Shown here: positions 19,954 through 28,843 of the stretch, piece by piece | Layout: each line of letters opens with the position of its first letter | How positions within the stretch are numbered: the first letter of the stretch is position 1 | Assembly (NCBI RefSeq): GCF_051131705.1 | Contig: NZ_CP180316.1 | Location: 2,294,001-2,358,000, forward strand | DNA length: 64,000 nt | Direction: 5' to 3' | Source: Arthrobacter_M sp030063245 | GTDB taxonomy: Bacteria; Actinomycetota; Actinomycetes; Actinomycetales; Micrococcaceae | The notes under the pieces: generated by a model | Database searches by the model: none | What the model saw: the letters and a program-made list of their open reading frames with translations, nothing else | What the model was told of the DNA's origin: nothing | Program-made: the position numbers and the translations under genes

Positions 19954-21468
19954 TTACCTTACGTCGTCGTCGACCCAGTCCATCGACTTCGTGACCGCCT
20001 TCTTCCACAACCGCAGCTGCCGGTCCCGCTCGCCGGCGTCCATATTCGGCTCCCAGCGCTTGTCCTCGGACCAGTTCTTGGCCAGCTCCTCGGTGTCCTT
20101 CCAGAAGCCAACGGCGAGCCCGGCCGCATAGGCCGCACCGAGCGCGGTCGTTTCGGTGACCTTCGGCCGGATGACAGGGATCCCCAGGATGTCGGCCTGG
20201 AACTGCATCAGCGCATCGTTGGCGACCATGCCGCCGTCGACCCGCAGGTCCTCCATGTCAACACCGGCGTCGGCGTTGGCGGCGTCGAGCACCTCGCGGG
20301 TCTGGAACGCCGTGGCCTCCAAGGCAGCCCGGGCAATGTGGCCCTTGTTGGCGAAGCGCGTCAGCCCCACCATGACGCCTCGGGCATCGCCCTTCCAGTA
20401 CGGGGCGAACAGGCCCGAGAATGCCGGCACAATGTACACGCCGCCGTTATCTTCCACCGTGCGGGCGAGCTTTTCCACTTCGGGGGCGCTGGAAATCAGC
20501 CCCAAATTGTCCCGCAGCCACTGGATCAGGGACCCGGTGACGGCGATGGAACCCTCCAGCGCGTAGACCGGTTTCGCGTCGCCGAGCCGGTAGCAGACCG
20601 TGGTGAGCAGCCCGTTCTTCGAGTGCACAATCTCCTCGCCGGTATTGACGATCAGGAAGTTACCGGTCCCGTAGGTATTCTTGGCACCGCCCTTTTCAAA
20701 CGCCGCCTGGCCGAAGGTTGCCGCCTGCTGATCGCCCAGGATGCCGGCCACGGGGACCTCCCGCAGCAACTGCGAGGTGTGCACCGTGCCGTACACCTCG
20801 GAGGAGGACTTGATCTCGGGCATCATCGAGCGCGGAACGCCAAACGCTGCCAGGATTCCATCGTCCCAGGACAGCGTTTCCAGGTCCATGAACATCGTGC
20901 GGGAGGCGTTGGTGACGTCGGTGATGTGCACGCCGCCGTCGGTTCCACCGGTCAGGTTCCAGGTCACCCAGCTGTCGGTATTACCGAAGATCAGGTCGCC
21001 GGACTCGGCCTTTTCCCGGGCGCCGTCCACATTGTCCAAGATCCACTTGATCTTGGTGCCGGAAAAGTAGGTGGCCAACGGCAGGCCGGCCTTTTGCTTG
21101 AAACGTTCGACGCCGCCGTCGGCCGCCAGCTCATCGACGATGGGCTGCGTGCGGGTGTCCTGCCAGACGATCGCGTTGTACACCGGCGTGCCGGTGGTCT
21201 TGTCCCAGACCACGGCCGTTTCCCGTTGGTTGGTGATGCCGACGGCGGCAATATCGTGCCGGGTCAGGTTCGCCTTGGACAGGGCGGTCCCGATCACCTC
21301 GCGGGTGTTATCCCAGATTTCGACAGGGTTGTGCTCCACCCAGCCGGCTTTGGGGAAAATCTGCTCGTGCTCCTTTTGCCCGCTGGAGACGATGTTGCCG
21401 TCGTGGTCGAAAACGATCGCGCGGCTGCTGGTGGTTCCCTGATCGATAGCAATTACATATTGAGACAT
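19954..21468 (-). CDS. glpK: Glycerol kinase
   Basis: 504 residues, the usual length. GlpK converts glycerol to glycerol 3-phosphate. The N-terminal FGGY-kinase ATP block AIDQGTTSSRAIVFD and the block GILGDQQAATFGQ are plain, and the sequence from MSQYVIAIDQG to the end matches GlpK throughout. It is the last gene of the glpD-glpF-glpK run, 61 bp after glpF. The 3' side is followed by a cluster of palindromic repeats. Confidence 0.97.
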   Translation of the reverse strand: MSQYVIAIDQGTTSSRAIVFDHDGNIVSSGQKEHEQIFPKAGWVEHNPVEIWDNTREVIGTALSKANLTRHDIAAVGITNQRETAVVWDKTTGTPVYNAIVWQDTRTQPIVDELAADGGVERFKQKAGLPLATYFSGTKIKWILDNVDGAREKAESGDLIFGNTDSWVTWNLTGGTDGGVHITDVTNASRTMFMDLETLSWDDGILAAFGVPRSMMPEIKSSSEVYGTVHTSQLLREVPVAGILGDQQAATFGQAAFEKGGAKNTYGTGNFLIVNTGEEIVHSKNGLLTTVCYRLGDAKPVYALEGSIAVTGSLIQWLRDNLGLISSAPEVEKLARTVEDNGGVYIVPAFSGLFAPYWKGDARGVMVGLTRFANKGHIARAALEATAFQTREVLDAANADAGVDMEDLRVDGGMVANDALMQFQADILGIPVIRPKVTETTALGAAYAAGLAVGFWKDTEELAKNWSEDKRWEPNMDAGERDRQLRLWKKAVTKSMDWVDDDVR

Positions 21469-21529
21469 CGTTGTTTCCTTCTGCTATGCCTGCATTTTAG
21501 GTGGGTCTGCTGTTAACGTACTCCTGTGT

Positions 21530-22270
21530 TTACTTGACCAGCAGTGGCATGATCTGCACGCCGATGCCCGCCAGCACTCCACCGATCAACGGACCGACCA
21601 CCGGCACCCAGGCGTAGCTCCAGTCGCTGGAGCCCTTGCCCCTGATCGGCAGCAAGGCATGCGCAATACGCGGGCCCAGGTCGCGGGCGGGGTTGATGGC
21701 GTACCCGGTGGGTCCACCGAGGGATGCGCCGATGCCGACGACGAGGAGGGCTACCGGCAGCGGGCCAAGGTTCGCGGCACTCTTGCCGAAGAGCAGGATG
21801 ACGAAGACCAGCACGAAGGTGCCGATGATTTCGGTGACCACGTTCCAGCCGTAATTGCGGATGGCCGGCCCGGTGGAGAAGACGCCCAGTTTGGCTGCCG
21901 CGTCCGGCTCGGCGTCGAAGTGCTGCTTATATGCGAGCCAGCACACGACCGCGCCGAGGAAGGCACCGAGCATTTCGCCGCCCAGCGAGGTGAAAATACT
22001 GCCGGCATCCACCGGAACACCGGGCGCGAATTCCTTCGCGCCGCTGACCAGCACGCCGATGGTTACCGCGGGGTTAAGCTGGGCGCCCGATTTGGCGGCG
22101 ACGAACACACCCGCCATCACGGCAAGACCCCAGCCGAAGTTGACCATCAGGAACCCGCCGGCATTACCCTTGGTCCCCTTCAGCGCCACGTTCGCTACGA
22201 CGCCACAACCCAGCAGGGTAAGCATCATGGTTCCCATCACCTCAGACAGGAACACAATTCCAAGAGACAT
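21530..22270 (-). CDS. glpF: Glycerol facilitator (MIP family aquaglyceroporin)
   Basis: 246 residues with six hydrophobic helices and the two half-helix motifs: NPA at 66-68 (QLNPAVTIG) and NPARDLGPR in the second half. The aspartate after the second NPAR is the hallmark of glycerol-conducting rather than water-only channels. It admits glycerol by diffusion for GlpK to trap. Its upstream gap to glpD contains a 17-bp tandem array (22285-22370). Confidence 0.95.
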   Translation of the reverse strand: MSLGIVFLSEVMGTMMLTLLGCGVVANVALKGTKGNAGGFLMVNFGWGLAVMAGVFVAAKSGAQLNPAVTIGVLVSGAKEFAPGVPVDAGSIFTSLGGEMLGAFLGAVVCWLAYKQHFDAEPDAAAKLGVFSTGPAIRNYGWNVVTEIIGTFVLVFVILLFGKSAANLGPLPVALLVVGIGASLGGPTGYAINPARDLGPRIAHALLPIRGKGSSDWSYAWVPVVGPLIGGVLAGIGVQIMPLLVK

Positions 22271-22284
22271 CTTTGACTCCTCTG

Positions 22285-22370
22285 TTTATTCTTTTGTGGG
22301 GTTTATTCTTTTGTGGGGTTTATTCTGTTGTGGGGTTTATTCTGTTGTCCGGCTATATTCTGTTGTCAGG
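22285..22370. repeat. Tandem array of five 17-bp units upstream of glpF
   Basis: Five head-to-tail units of the form TTTATTCTTTTGTGGGG; the first two are identical and the rest diverge gradually. The array is much more AT-rich than its surroundings and begins 15 bp from the glpF start codon, so it lies in the glpF leader. Confidence 0.88.
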
Positions 22371-22422
22371 CTGGCCCGAGTGCTGACGGCCTGTTTCTTG
22401 TGCCCATGCCCCGTCCAGGCGG

Positions 22423-24237
22423 TCAGGCAATCAAGCTTTCCGCCTGGACCCCATGGAAGCGGGCCAGAATACCGTGGGCATGGTGAATCTCCGCAGCGCA
22501 CCGGGCGGCATCCCAGCCCAGCGACGCGCCCAGGGCCTCGGCGGTTTCGGTCATCAGTTCCGTGCTGACCAGTCCGCGGAATGCCAGCGAGGTTCGGCGG
22601 ATCAGCACGTCGATCAGATGCCCGATTTGCTCATGTTCTGCCATGAAGGCGACCTCGCGGCTGCTCAGCTCCCGGGTGGAACTGAAGACGTGGTCGTCGC
22701 CCGCCTGCAGATAGGCAATGACATCCATGGCCCGGGTGCCGTAGCGCGTCAGTAGAACAGCCACCCGTGTGGCATCTATGGTTCCGGTGGCATGGGTGCG
22801 GATCCACTGCTCGATGTCGGCGTCCGACCGGGGGAAACCGGCTCCGCCGCCGATCGGCAGCTTGGCGGTGCTGACTTGGCGTGGCTTTGCCAGAATCGCC
22901 AAAACATCATTGGCCATGTGCTCGGACAGCGCCCGGAAGGTGGTCCACTTCCCACCCACCAGGCTCAGCGTCGGAACGGCCTTCCCGGCGATGGTCCGGT
23001 CGCTGCGCTCGATCCGGTAGTCCCGGGAGACAAAACCAGGCTGGGTCTCATCATGCCGTGGGAGTGGACGTACGCCGGCGAAGCTGTAGACAATGTCCTC
23101 CCGGTCAAGGGTGATCGCGGGAAAAACGTGCCCGATCAGCTCGAAGAAGTAGTCGACCTCGGCCGGCGTGCACACGGGAATCTCGGACATATCCGCATCC
23201 ACATCGGTGGTGCCGACCAGGACCCGGTCCCCCATCGGGTAGATCAGCACGATCCGGCCATCGGTGTGCTCGAAGAAGATCTCGCGTCCGTTGCACGCGG
23301 CCAGCAGTTCCGGATGGTCAAGGACAATATGCGAGCCCTTGGTGCCACCCATATACCGCGTAGCCGCCCCCATGGCCGCATTCGTCTGGTCCACCCAGGC
23401 CCCGGTGGTGTTGACAATCACGTCCGCGGTAAAAGTGAACGTGTCTCCGGTGAGCTGGTCGGTAAGTTCGACGCCGTCGTCCGTCACAGCGGTTGCGCTG
23501 ACGTAGTTGGTGGCGCGCGCCAGGCTGTTCCCGGCTCCACCTGTCCCGTTGGCCCCGGCCTTTTGGCCGTCCTGCAGCACATCCAGGGTCAGCCGCTCGG
23601 GATTGTGAACCGACGCGTCATAGTAGGTCGCGGCGTATTTGATGCCCGGGTTCAGTGCGGGCAGCTCCGCCAGCGCCTTCGTCCGCCCGATGAACTGGTG
23701 CCGGGGCACGGATCCACCGTTACGGGAGAAGGAATCGTACAAGGTCAGCCCGGCCTTGATCAGGAACGCGCCGCGCTCGACGTGTTTGCCCCGCTTGTGC
23801 GTCAGGAACCGCAGCGGCGCGGACAAAATACCCGAGGTGGTGCTGAAGATAGGAATCGTCGTCTTGAGCGGCTTGACGTAATGCGGCGCGATAGCGAGCA
23901 GGCCATTGCGTTCCACCACGGATTCCTGAACAAGCCGGAACTCACCATTCTCCAGATATCGGATGCCACCGTGGATCATATGCGAGGATGCGCCGCTGGC
24001 CCCCTGGCAGTAATCGCCGCGCTCCACGAGCACCACATCGATGCCCTGCAGGGCAAGGTCCCGAAAAGTACCGACGCCGTTGATTCCGCCGCCGATGATC
24101 AGGACCTGGGCGTGTGGCCTGCTGCGAAGGTGGTCCATCCCGGGCCGCCCTGTGGCGTTGTGGGTTGTGGCATTGTCTGCCGTGGCGTCTTGCGCGGTGT
24201 CGCCGGCGGATGGGCCGGCCGATCCAGTGATACTCAA
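22423..24237 (-). CDS. glpD: Aerobic glycerol-3-phosphate dehydrogenase
   Basis: About 604 residues from a TTG at 24237. GlpD is a membrane-associated FAD enzyme that oxidises glycerol 3-phosphate to dihydroxyacetone phosphate. The FAD fold is LIIGGGINGVGTFRDLALQG, followed by YCQGASGASSHMIHGGIRYL and, later, GVRPLPRHDETQ and LVGGKWTTFRALSEH. I prefer the TTG because GAAGGGG lies eight bases upstream and a good promoter sits just behind it. The ATG at 24138 would remove a 33-residue low-complexity N-terminus and is also possible. Confidence 0.94.
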   Translation of the reverse strand: MSITGSAGPSAGDTAQDATADNATTHNATGRPGMDHLRSRPHAQVLIIGGGINGVGTFRDLALQGIDVVLVERGDYCQGASGASSHMIHGGIRYLENGEFRLVQESVVERNGLLAIAPHYVKPLKTTIPIFSTTSGILSAPLRFLTHKRGKHVERGAFLIKAGLTLYDSFSRNGGSVPRHQFIGRTKALAELPALNPGIKYAATYYDASVHNPERLTLDVLQDGQKAGANGTGGAGNSLARATNYVSATAVTDDGVELTDQLTGDTFTFTADVIVNTTGAWVDQTNAAMGAATRYMGGTKGSHIVLDHPELLAACNGREIFFEHTDGRIVLIYPMGDRVLVGTTDVDADMSEIPVCTPAEVDYFFELIGHVFPAITLDREDIVYSFAGVRPLPRHDETQPGFVSRDYRIERSDRTIAGKAVPTLSLVGGKWTTFRALSEHMANDVLAILAKPRQVSTAKLPIGGGAGFPRSDADIEQWIRTHATGTIDATRVAVLLTRYGTRAMDVIAYLQAGDDHVFSSTRELSSREVAFMAEHEQIGHLIDVLIRRTSLAFRGLVSTELMTETAEALGASLGWDAARCAAEIHHAHGILARFHGVQAESLIA

Positions 24238-24291
24238 TGCGATGACCCCTTCGAGTCCCGAAGTTCGCGCCCTTGGGCGCCTTCTCCCACT

Positions 24292-24323
24292 ATTGTTGAG
24301 ACAGCCGGAAAATATAGTCAACA
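24292..24323 (-). promoter_or_regulatory. glpD promoter with overlapping inverted repeat
   Basis: Minus strand TTGACT (24321-24316), 18-bp spacer, AACAAT (24297-24292). An inverted repeat TGTTGA (24294-24299) / TCAACA (24318-24323) covers both boxes exactly, so a bound protein would block the polymerase. The divergent SorC-type regulator 35 bp away is the obvious candidate. Confidence 0.55.
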
Positions 24324-24357
24324 GGTATGCACAAACGTGCAGAACGGAATCCCCCCG

Positions 24358-25368
24358 ATGCCGGTAACGCGGACAAAACAGTCAGACAGCCTTCGTGCGG
24401 CGCAGATGTACTACCTGCAGGACCTCACGATGGACGCAATAGCGCGCGAGCTGCGGACTTCCCGCTCCACCGTCTCCCGGCTGTTGGCCTCTGCCCGGGA
24501 GAGCGGGCTGGTGCAGATCCAGATCCGCAGCCCTCGGGGCAGCGCGCCGGAACTGGAGCGGGTGATCCGGAGCAGCTTCAAGGTTGATGTGCATGTGGTG
24601 CCGGTGCTGGATACGCTGAACGAAGCGGAGGTGCTGGAGCGGGTGTGTGTCCAGGCGGCTAAGCTGATCGGACCGCTGGTGGAATCCAACGCCATCATTG
24701 GGGTCGCGTGGGGGTCCACGCTCAGTACGGTCAGCCGTCACCTGACGCGCAAGATCACGCACGGGAGCACCATCGTGCAACTCAACGGCGCGGGAAACAC
24801 TCAGACCACCGGCATCACCTACGCCAGCGAAATTATGCGCCGCTTCGGCAATGCCTATGAAGCCAAGGTTGAACAGTTTCCCGTTCCGGCGTTCTTCGAC
24901 CATGCGGAGACCAAGACGCTTATGTGGGCCGAACGCAGCGTGCGGCGGATCCTCGATCTGCAGGCCCGGATGACGATGGCTATATTCGGCGTCGGTTCCA
25001 TCGATGCGGACATACCAAGCCACGTCTACTCCGGCGGCTACCTGGACGAATCGGACCTTGATTCGCTGGCCGCCAGTGCTGTGGTGGGTGACGTGGCCAC
25101 GGTATTCTTCCGGGCGGACGGATCAGAGGACGGGATTGTGGTGAACCAGCGCTCCAGTGGGCCCGATCTGGAGATGCTCCGGACCGTGCGCCGACGGGTC
25201 TGCGTGGTCTCGGGTGCATCCAAGATCAACGGGCTGCGTGGCGCGCTGGCCGCAGGACTGGCCACGGACCTGATTCTGGACGAGGCCACCGCCCGGACGC
25301 TCGTGGACCCGGACGCCGTTAACGGTCCGGACGTCATGTCAGCGCCGCGTCGGGGATATTCGGCATAG
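24358..25368 (+). CDS. SorC/DeoR-type sugar-binding transcriptional regulator
   Basis: 336 residues. The N-terminal helix-turn-helix is MYYLQDLTMDAIARELRTSR, continuing STVSRLLASARESGLV. The C-terminal part is a sugar-phosphate-binding domain of the SorC type (VGVAWGSTLSTVS-like block, then a NQRSSGPDL segment and INGLRGALAAG). It is divergent from glpD, so control of glycerol use, probably sensing glycerol phosphate or a related triose, is likely. I take the ATG at 24358; a GTG at 24337 is the alternative. The frame stays open far upstream (from 22792) opposite glpD, which is only a shadow of that gene. Confidence 0.88.
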   Translation: MPVTRTKQSDSLRAAQMYYLQDLTMDAIARELRTSRSTVSRLLASARESGLVQIQIRSPRGSAPELERVIRSSFKVDVHVVPVLDTLNEAEVLERVCVQAAKLIGPLVESNAIIGVAWGSTLSTVSRHLTRKITHGSTIVQLNGAGNTQTTGITYASEIMRRFGNAYEAKVEQFPVPAFFDHAETKTLMWAERSVRRILDLQARMTMAIFGVGSIDADIPSHVYSGGYLDESDLDSLAASAVVGDVATVFFRADGSEDGIVVNQRSSGPDLEMLRTVRRRVCVVSGASKINGLRGALAAGLATDLILDEATARTLVDPDAVNGPDVMSAPRRGYSA

Positions 25369-25382
25369 GGCCGTGGCCCGGA

Positions 25383-26390
25383 CTAGGACAACACGTCCTT
25401 AGTGGCAAACCGGCCGTACGCCAGCGCCCCGAAAACAGCAACATACCCGGCCTGCAGCCAGGCGTTGTCGGCGAAAGAACCCCACGCGACAGGTTGGCGC
25501 AGCAGATCGGCGAAACCGAGCCAGTAGTGGCTGAACAGCCACGGGTGCAGCCACACCAACTGCGGCAGGGCGTCGAGCACCTCTGACACGACCGACAGGA
25601 CGATCGTGGCGGCCATCGCCCCCACGGGAACTTCGGTCAGGGTCGAAATGAAAAGCCCGACGGCGGACAGCCCGAGCAGCGAGACCGTCACGTAAGCGGC
25701 CACCAGCAACAGCCGCAGCACCGACTGACCGACCCCGATGGTGTCGCCGGAGAGCAGCGTTACCGGGCCGACAGGGAACAGCAGGACGCCGATCACCACA
25801 CCTGCCACGGCGACCGCCACGGTGGCAGCCACGCAGAACACCGCCGCGCCGGCGTATTTGACCAGCAACAGCCGCACCCGCCCCGCCGGCGCCACGAGCA
25901 GATAGCGCAGCGTGCCGAGGCCTGCCTCCCCGGCGATGGTGTCCCCCGCGATGACTCCGATGGTCAGCGGCAGGAAGAGCGGGATCGAGACCACGAGCCC
26001 GGTGACACCAACGAACAAGCCGTTTTGGGTGATCCGGTCCAAGAACGCCGGACCGCGTCCCGGTGCCACGGGGGACGATAGCCGAACTGCGACGGCGATC
26101 AGCACCGGAACCGCCGCGAGCGCCAGCAGCATCGCCCACGTCCGGCGGCGCCGGAACAGCACCGTCAGTTCCGACGCCAGCAGTGCCCACCCTGGGGCGG
26201 TGCGGCTGTGGCGGACCAGCGGGTCAAAGGAGAGGTCCCCCGGCGGGTCACTGGTCGACTCTTGGGGCACATCGCTGGGCACCTCATCGGGAACCCTCGA
26301 ATCACTGGGCACCCTCGAATCACCGGGCACCGTCGAATCACTGGGCAATATCGAATCCCTGGGCACCCTCGAATCACTGGGCAACATCAA
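25383..26390 (-). CDS. ABC transporter permease (ABC-2 type)
   Basis: 335 residues. The first 55 are hydrophilic and contain a six-residue tandem repeat (SDSRVP/GDSTVP type). Then come six or so membrane helices with LFRRRRTWAMLLALAAVPVL and a glycine/alanine-rich second helix pair typical of ABC-2 export permeases. The start ATG at 26390 overlaps the end of the ATPase gene. It forms an export system with the ATPase and the LolA-like protein upstream. Substrate unknown. The repeat region is encoded by an 18-bp minisatellite at 26296-26385. Confidence 0.85.
   Translation of the reverse strand: MMLPSDSRVPRDSILPSDSTVPGDSRVPSDSRVPDEVPSDVPQESTSDPPGDLSFDPLVRHSRTAPGWALLASELTVLFRRRRTWAMLLALAAVPVLIAVAVRLSSPVAPGRGPAFLDRITQNGLFVGVTGLVVSIPLFLPLTIGVIAGDTIAGEAGLGTLRYLLVAPAGRVRLLLVKYAGAAVFCVAATVAVAVAGVVIGVLLFPVGPVTLLSGDTIGVGQSVLRLLLVAAYVTVSLLGLSAVGLFISTLTEVPVGAMAATIVLSVVSEVLDALPQLVWLHPWLFSHYWLGFADLLRQPVAWGSFADNAWLQAGYVAVFGALAYGRFATKDVLS
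26296..26385. repeat. In-frame 18-bp minisatellite in the permease N-terminus
   Basis: Five units of CTCGAATCACTGGGCACC with small changes, each encoding six residues (GDSRVP type) on the minus strand. Gain or loss of units keeps the frame. Confidence 0.9.
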
Positions 26391-27447
26391 ACCCCTCCCC
26401 GGTCAAGGCCACAAAACGGTCCTCGAGGCTGCTGCCCTGCACGGCAAACCCGCGCACCCGCACGCCCGCGCCCACCAGCGCGGCGACGATTGCCTCCGGC
26501 TCAATGGTGTGGTCACGCACAATGGTGTGGTCACGCACGACGGTGTGGTCGGGCGCTACGCTGTGGTCCGGCGCGACTGCAGGGTCCCGGGGTGCGGTGT
26601 GGTCCGGCAGCGCGGCACTGACCAGGCCGTCACCGTCGTCGCCCGTGTTATCCGGCTGACCCGCCCGCTCCGGCGCGAGACCCAGGCGCGCCAGCACACG
26701 GCGCGCGCCGTCCGCGTCCGGCGTTCGGATCTGCACCCGGGACGCCCCCACCCCCCGCAGCTCATCGAGAGTGCCCTGCGCCACCAGCCGCCCCGCGCTC
26801 ATCACGGCCGCATGCGTGCACATCTGCTCCACCTCGGCGAGTAGGTGGCTGGAAACGAAGACGGTCGTGCCCTCGGCCGCCAGCGACCGCACCAAGGCCC
26901 GCACCTCCCGGGTACCCTGCGGATCCAATCCGTTGGTCGGCTCGTCCAGGACGAGCAGCTCGCGTGGAGCCAACAGGGCGTTCGCGATGCCCAGCCGCTG
27001 CTTCATGCCGAGCGAATAGGCACGCACCTTTTTGCCTGCCGCCTGCGTCAGACCGACCCGCTCCAGCGCCCGGTGTACGCGGGCGCCGCGGGTTCCCGAC
27101 GGTGCATCCCTGTCGGCCGTGTCGAGCCGGTGCAGGTTCGCGGCGCCGGACAGGAACGGGTAGAACGCCGGACCCTCTATCAAAGCACCGACCCGCGGCA
27201 GCACCTCCCGAAGGTTGCGCGGCATGTCCTGTCCCAGCACCCGCATCTGCCCGCTCGTGGCGGCGGCCAACCCCAGCAGAACCCGGATTGTCGTCGTCTT
27301 CCCGGACCCGTTCGGTCCCAGAAAACCGAACACCGCACCGCGTGGAACTGCCAAATCGATGCCGTCCACGGCCATCTGATGACCGAACCGCTTGGTCAGC
27401 CCCCGGGTCTCTATCGCCAGTTCGGCGGACGGGCTGCCGGCCGTCAC
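26374..27447 (-). CDS. ABC transporter ATP-binding protein
   Basis: 357 residues. Walker A GPNGSGKTTT near residue 45, signature YSLGMKQRLG, Walker B LLVLDEPTNGLD and the H-loop VSSHLL are all present, so the ATPase should be active. After about residue 235 the C-terminus carries an unusual insertion of DHT(I/V)VR-type six-residue repeats, encoded by an 18-bp minisatellite (26503-26610), before a normal-looking end (GAGVRVRGFAVQGSSLEDRF). It overlaps the upstream LolA-like gene by four bases (ATGA) and its end overlaps the permease start. Confidence 0.92.
   Translation of the reverse strand: MTAGSPSAELAIETRGLTKRFGHQMAVDGIDLAVPRGAVFGFLGPNGSGKTTTIRVLLGLAAATSGQMRVLGQDMPRNLREVLPRVGALIEGPAFYPFLSGAANLHRLDTADRDAPSGTRGARVHRALERVGLTQAAGKKVRAYSLGMKQRLGIANALLAPRELLVLDEPTNGLDPQGTREVRALVRSLAAEGTTVFVSSHLLAEVEQMCTHAAVMSAGRLVAQGTLDELRGVGASRVQIRTPDADGARRVLARLGLAPERAGQPDNTGDDGDGLVSAALPDHTAPRDPAVAPDHSVAPDHTVVRDHTIVRDHTIEPEAIVAALVGAGVRVRGFAVQGSSLEDRFVALTGEGFDVAQ
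26503..26610. repeat. In-frame 18-bp minisatellite in the ABC ATPase gene
   Basis: Six 18-bp units; the first two (AATGGTGTGGTCACGCAC) are identical and the others diverge. On the minus strand each encodes a VRDHTI-like hexapeptide. Confidence 0.9.
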
Positions 27448-28532
27448 CGGGCGGCGGCTGCGGCCTGCAGCAGCTCCAGCGGAACCGATCCGGCGAAGAT
27501 GCGCCCGTCGTTGGTCAGCAAAACGTTCACCAGCGCTGTGGAAAGCAAGCGGCCGCCGTCGACCGTCCGAGCCGCCTGCGCCAGCAGCGGCGACGCCGTC
27601 AGACCGGCCGGCACCGCGGCCGCCGGCAGTCCGATCACGGTATCCCAGCCGGTCCCGGAAACCGTGTGCTGCGAGGCCGCGCTGCCACTTTGTTCGCCGG
27701 GCGTACCGGGCTGTCCCGGCGGCAACCGATCCCCCTGCTGCGGGAGCGACCGTTGCGTGACGTTGGCGCCTGGCGGCGGTGTGAAGGTGAACAAGTCAGC
27801 CGACGGCGCCTGCAGGATGAGGTCCGTGAATGCCAGCCGGAAGGCGGGCTTGTCCTGACCTCTGGCCTGCACACCCACGCTCAGCGGCAGACCGGTGAGC
27901 GAATCCACGGCAATCGACACCGATCCGACGAGCGTGTCGGAACTGCGTGGGCTGAGCACCAGATCATAGGCTGACCGGCCCGCCACCACGGTGTCCTGCC
28001 CCACAGTCACTTCCGTGCCGGGATCAATGGCCGCCAACATCCGCTGCGCCAGCTGATCCGGCGTCTGCAGCTCAGGCGTGGAGGGAGCCGTTCTCCCGTC
28101 CGTGCCGGCGGCAGGAAGTGTCTCGTGCGTCGCCGAGTTGTCCTTTGAACTGTAGAGCCAAACGTCGGTGCCGTGGCGCACCACGTCCCGCTCGGCCAGC
28201 TGATCCATCACCTGCACGCGGGCATCTGTCGGACCGGCCAGATAGACCCGCGCGGTATGCGGACCCGTGAGCAGATCGAGAGCCGAAGCCACGCCTGTAT
28301 TGGACGAAGGGCCTGTGGTGGGCAGCTGCGGCAGTCCCAGCTCCGACGTCTGCTCTAGTTTCCCCGACAGTGATTTCACTGTGTTGGCACCGACCATCGC
28401 CAGCAGTTGCTCCGGCGTTTTTATCGGCAAAGTGGCCGCCGCACTCGCCTGAAACGGCCCGACCAGCGCACCGGCGGCGATTGCAGCGGGCACGGCAACG
28501 GCCGGCAGCCAGCGTAGCCGCACCTTGGTCAT
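27444..28532 (-). CDS. LolA-like secreted protein of the ABC operon
   Basis: About 362 residues. The N-terminus MTKVRLRWLPAVAVPAAIAA continues to GALVGPFQASAAA, a signal peptide. The body resembles the actinobacterial LolA-like/DUF2092 fold: an antiparallel sheet with YDLVLSPRSSDTLVGSVSIAVD-type strands, here split by a Pro/Gln-rich loop. The start is ATG 28532, with CGAGGTG upstream; 28559 is in frame too. Being first in an operon with an ABC-2 exporter, it may receive a lipid or envelope component outside the membrane. That role is inference. Confidence 0.7.
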   Translation of the reverse strand: MTKVRLRWLPAVAVPAAIAAGALVGPFQASAAATLPIKTPEQLLAMVGANTVKSLSGKLEQTSELGLPQLPTTGPSSNTGVASALDLLTGPHTARVYLAGPTDARVQVMDQLAERDVVRHGTDVWLYSSKDNSATHETLPAAGTDGRTAPSTPELQTPDQLAQRMLAAIDPGTEVTVGQDTVVAGRSAYDLVLSPRSSDTLVGSVSIAVDSLTGLPLSVGVQARGQDKPAFRLAFTDLILQAPSADLFTFTPPPGANVTQRSLPQQGDRLPPGQPGTPGEQSGSAASQHTVSGTGWDTVIGLPAAAVPAGLTASPLLAQAARTVDGGRLLSTALVNVLLTNDGRIFAGSVPLELLQAAAAAR

Positions 28533-28843
28533 GACAGACACCTCGTGCATGACAAACAACTCATGACGGGCAACCTCGGATTCCGCAAGTCATGGCTCAA
28601 CTTTACGCCCGTCGAGCAACGACTTCATAGGGGCCGTCTTGCTTACACAGTTAACTGAGCTTGTGTGAGGATAATGGCCCGTGCTGAGGATACTCACTGG
28701 GGGCGTCATCCTTCACGGCTGCCGTCGACGGCAGGCCGTAGCCGCCGGGCCTACCCGGCCACCCGCCGTCGCCCTGTTCCAACCTCCGGCTGATCTGGCG
28801 GCGTTGCACCGATCCGGACCTCCGACTCGGTAGAGTCGTAGCC
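28533..28843. other. Divergent intergenic region
   Basis: 310 bp between the LolA-like gene (minus) and the aldo/keto reductase (plus). It holds no gene that I can support. A perfect 16-bp palindrome, CTGCCGTCGACGGCAG, lies at 28719-28734. Confidence 0.5.

Noticed and set aside
22792..24357. Very long open frame on the plus strand continuous with the SorC regulator
   Set aside because: It lies opposite glpD and has no family resemblance before the helix-turn-helix; high GC keeps the antisense frame open.
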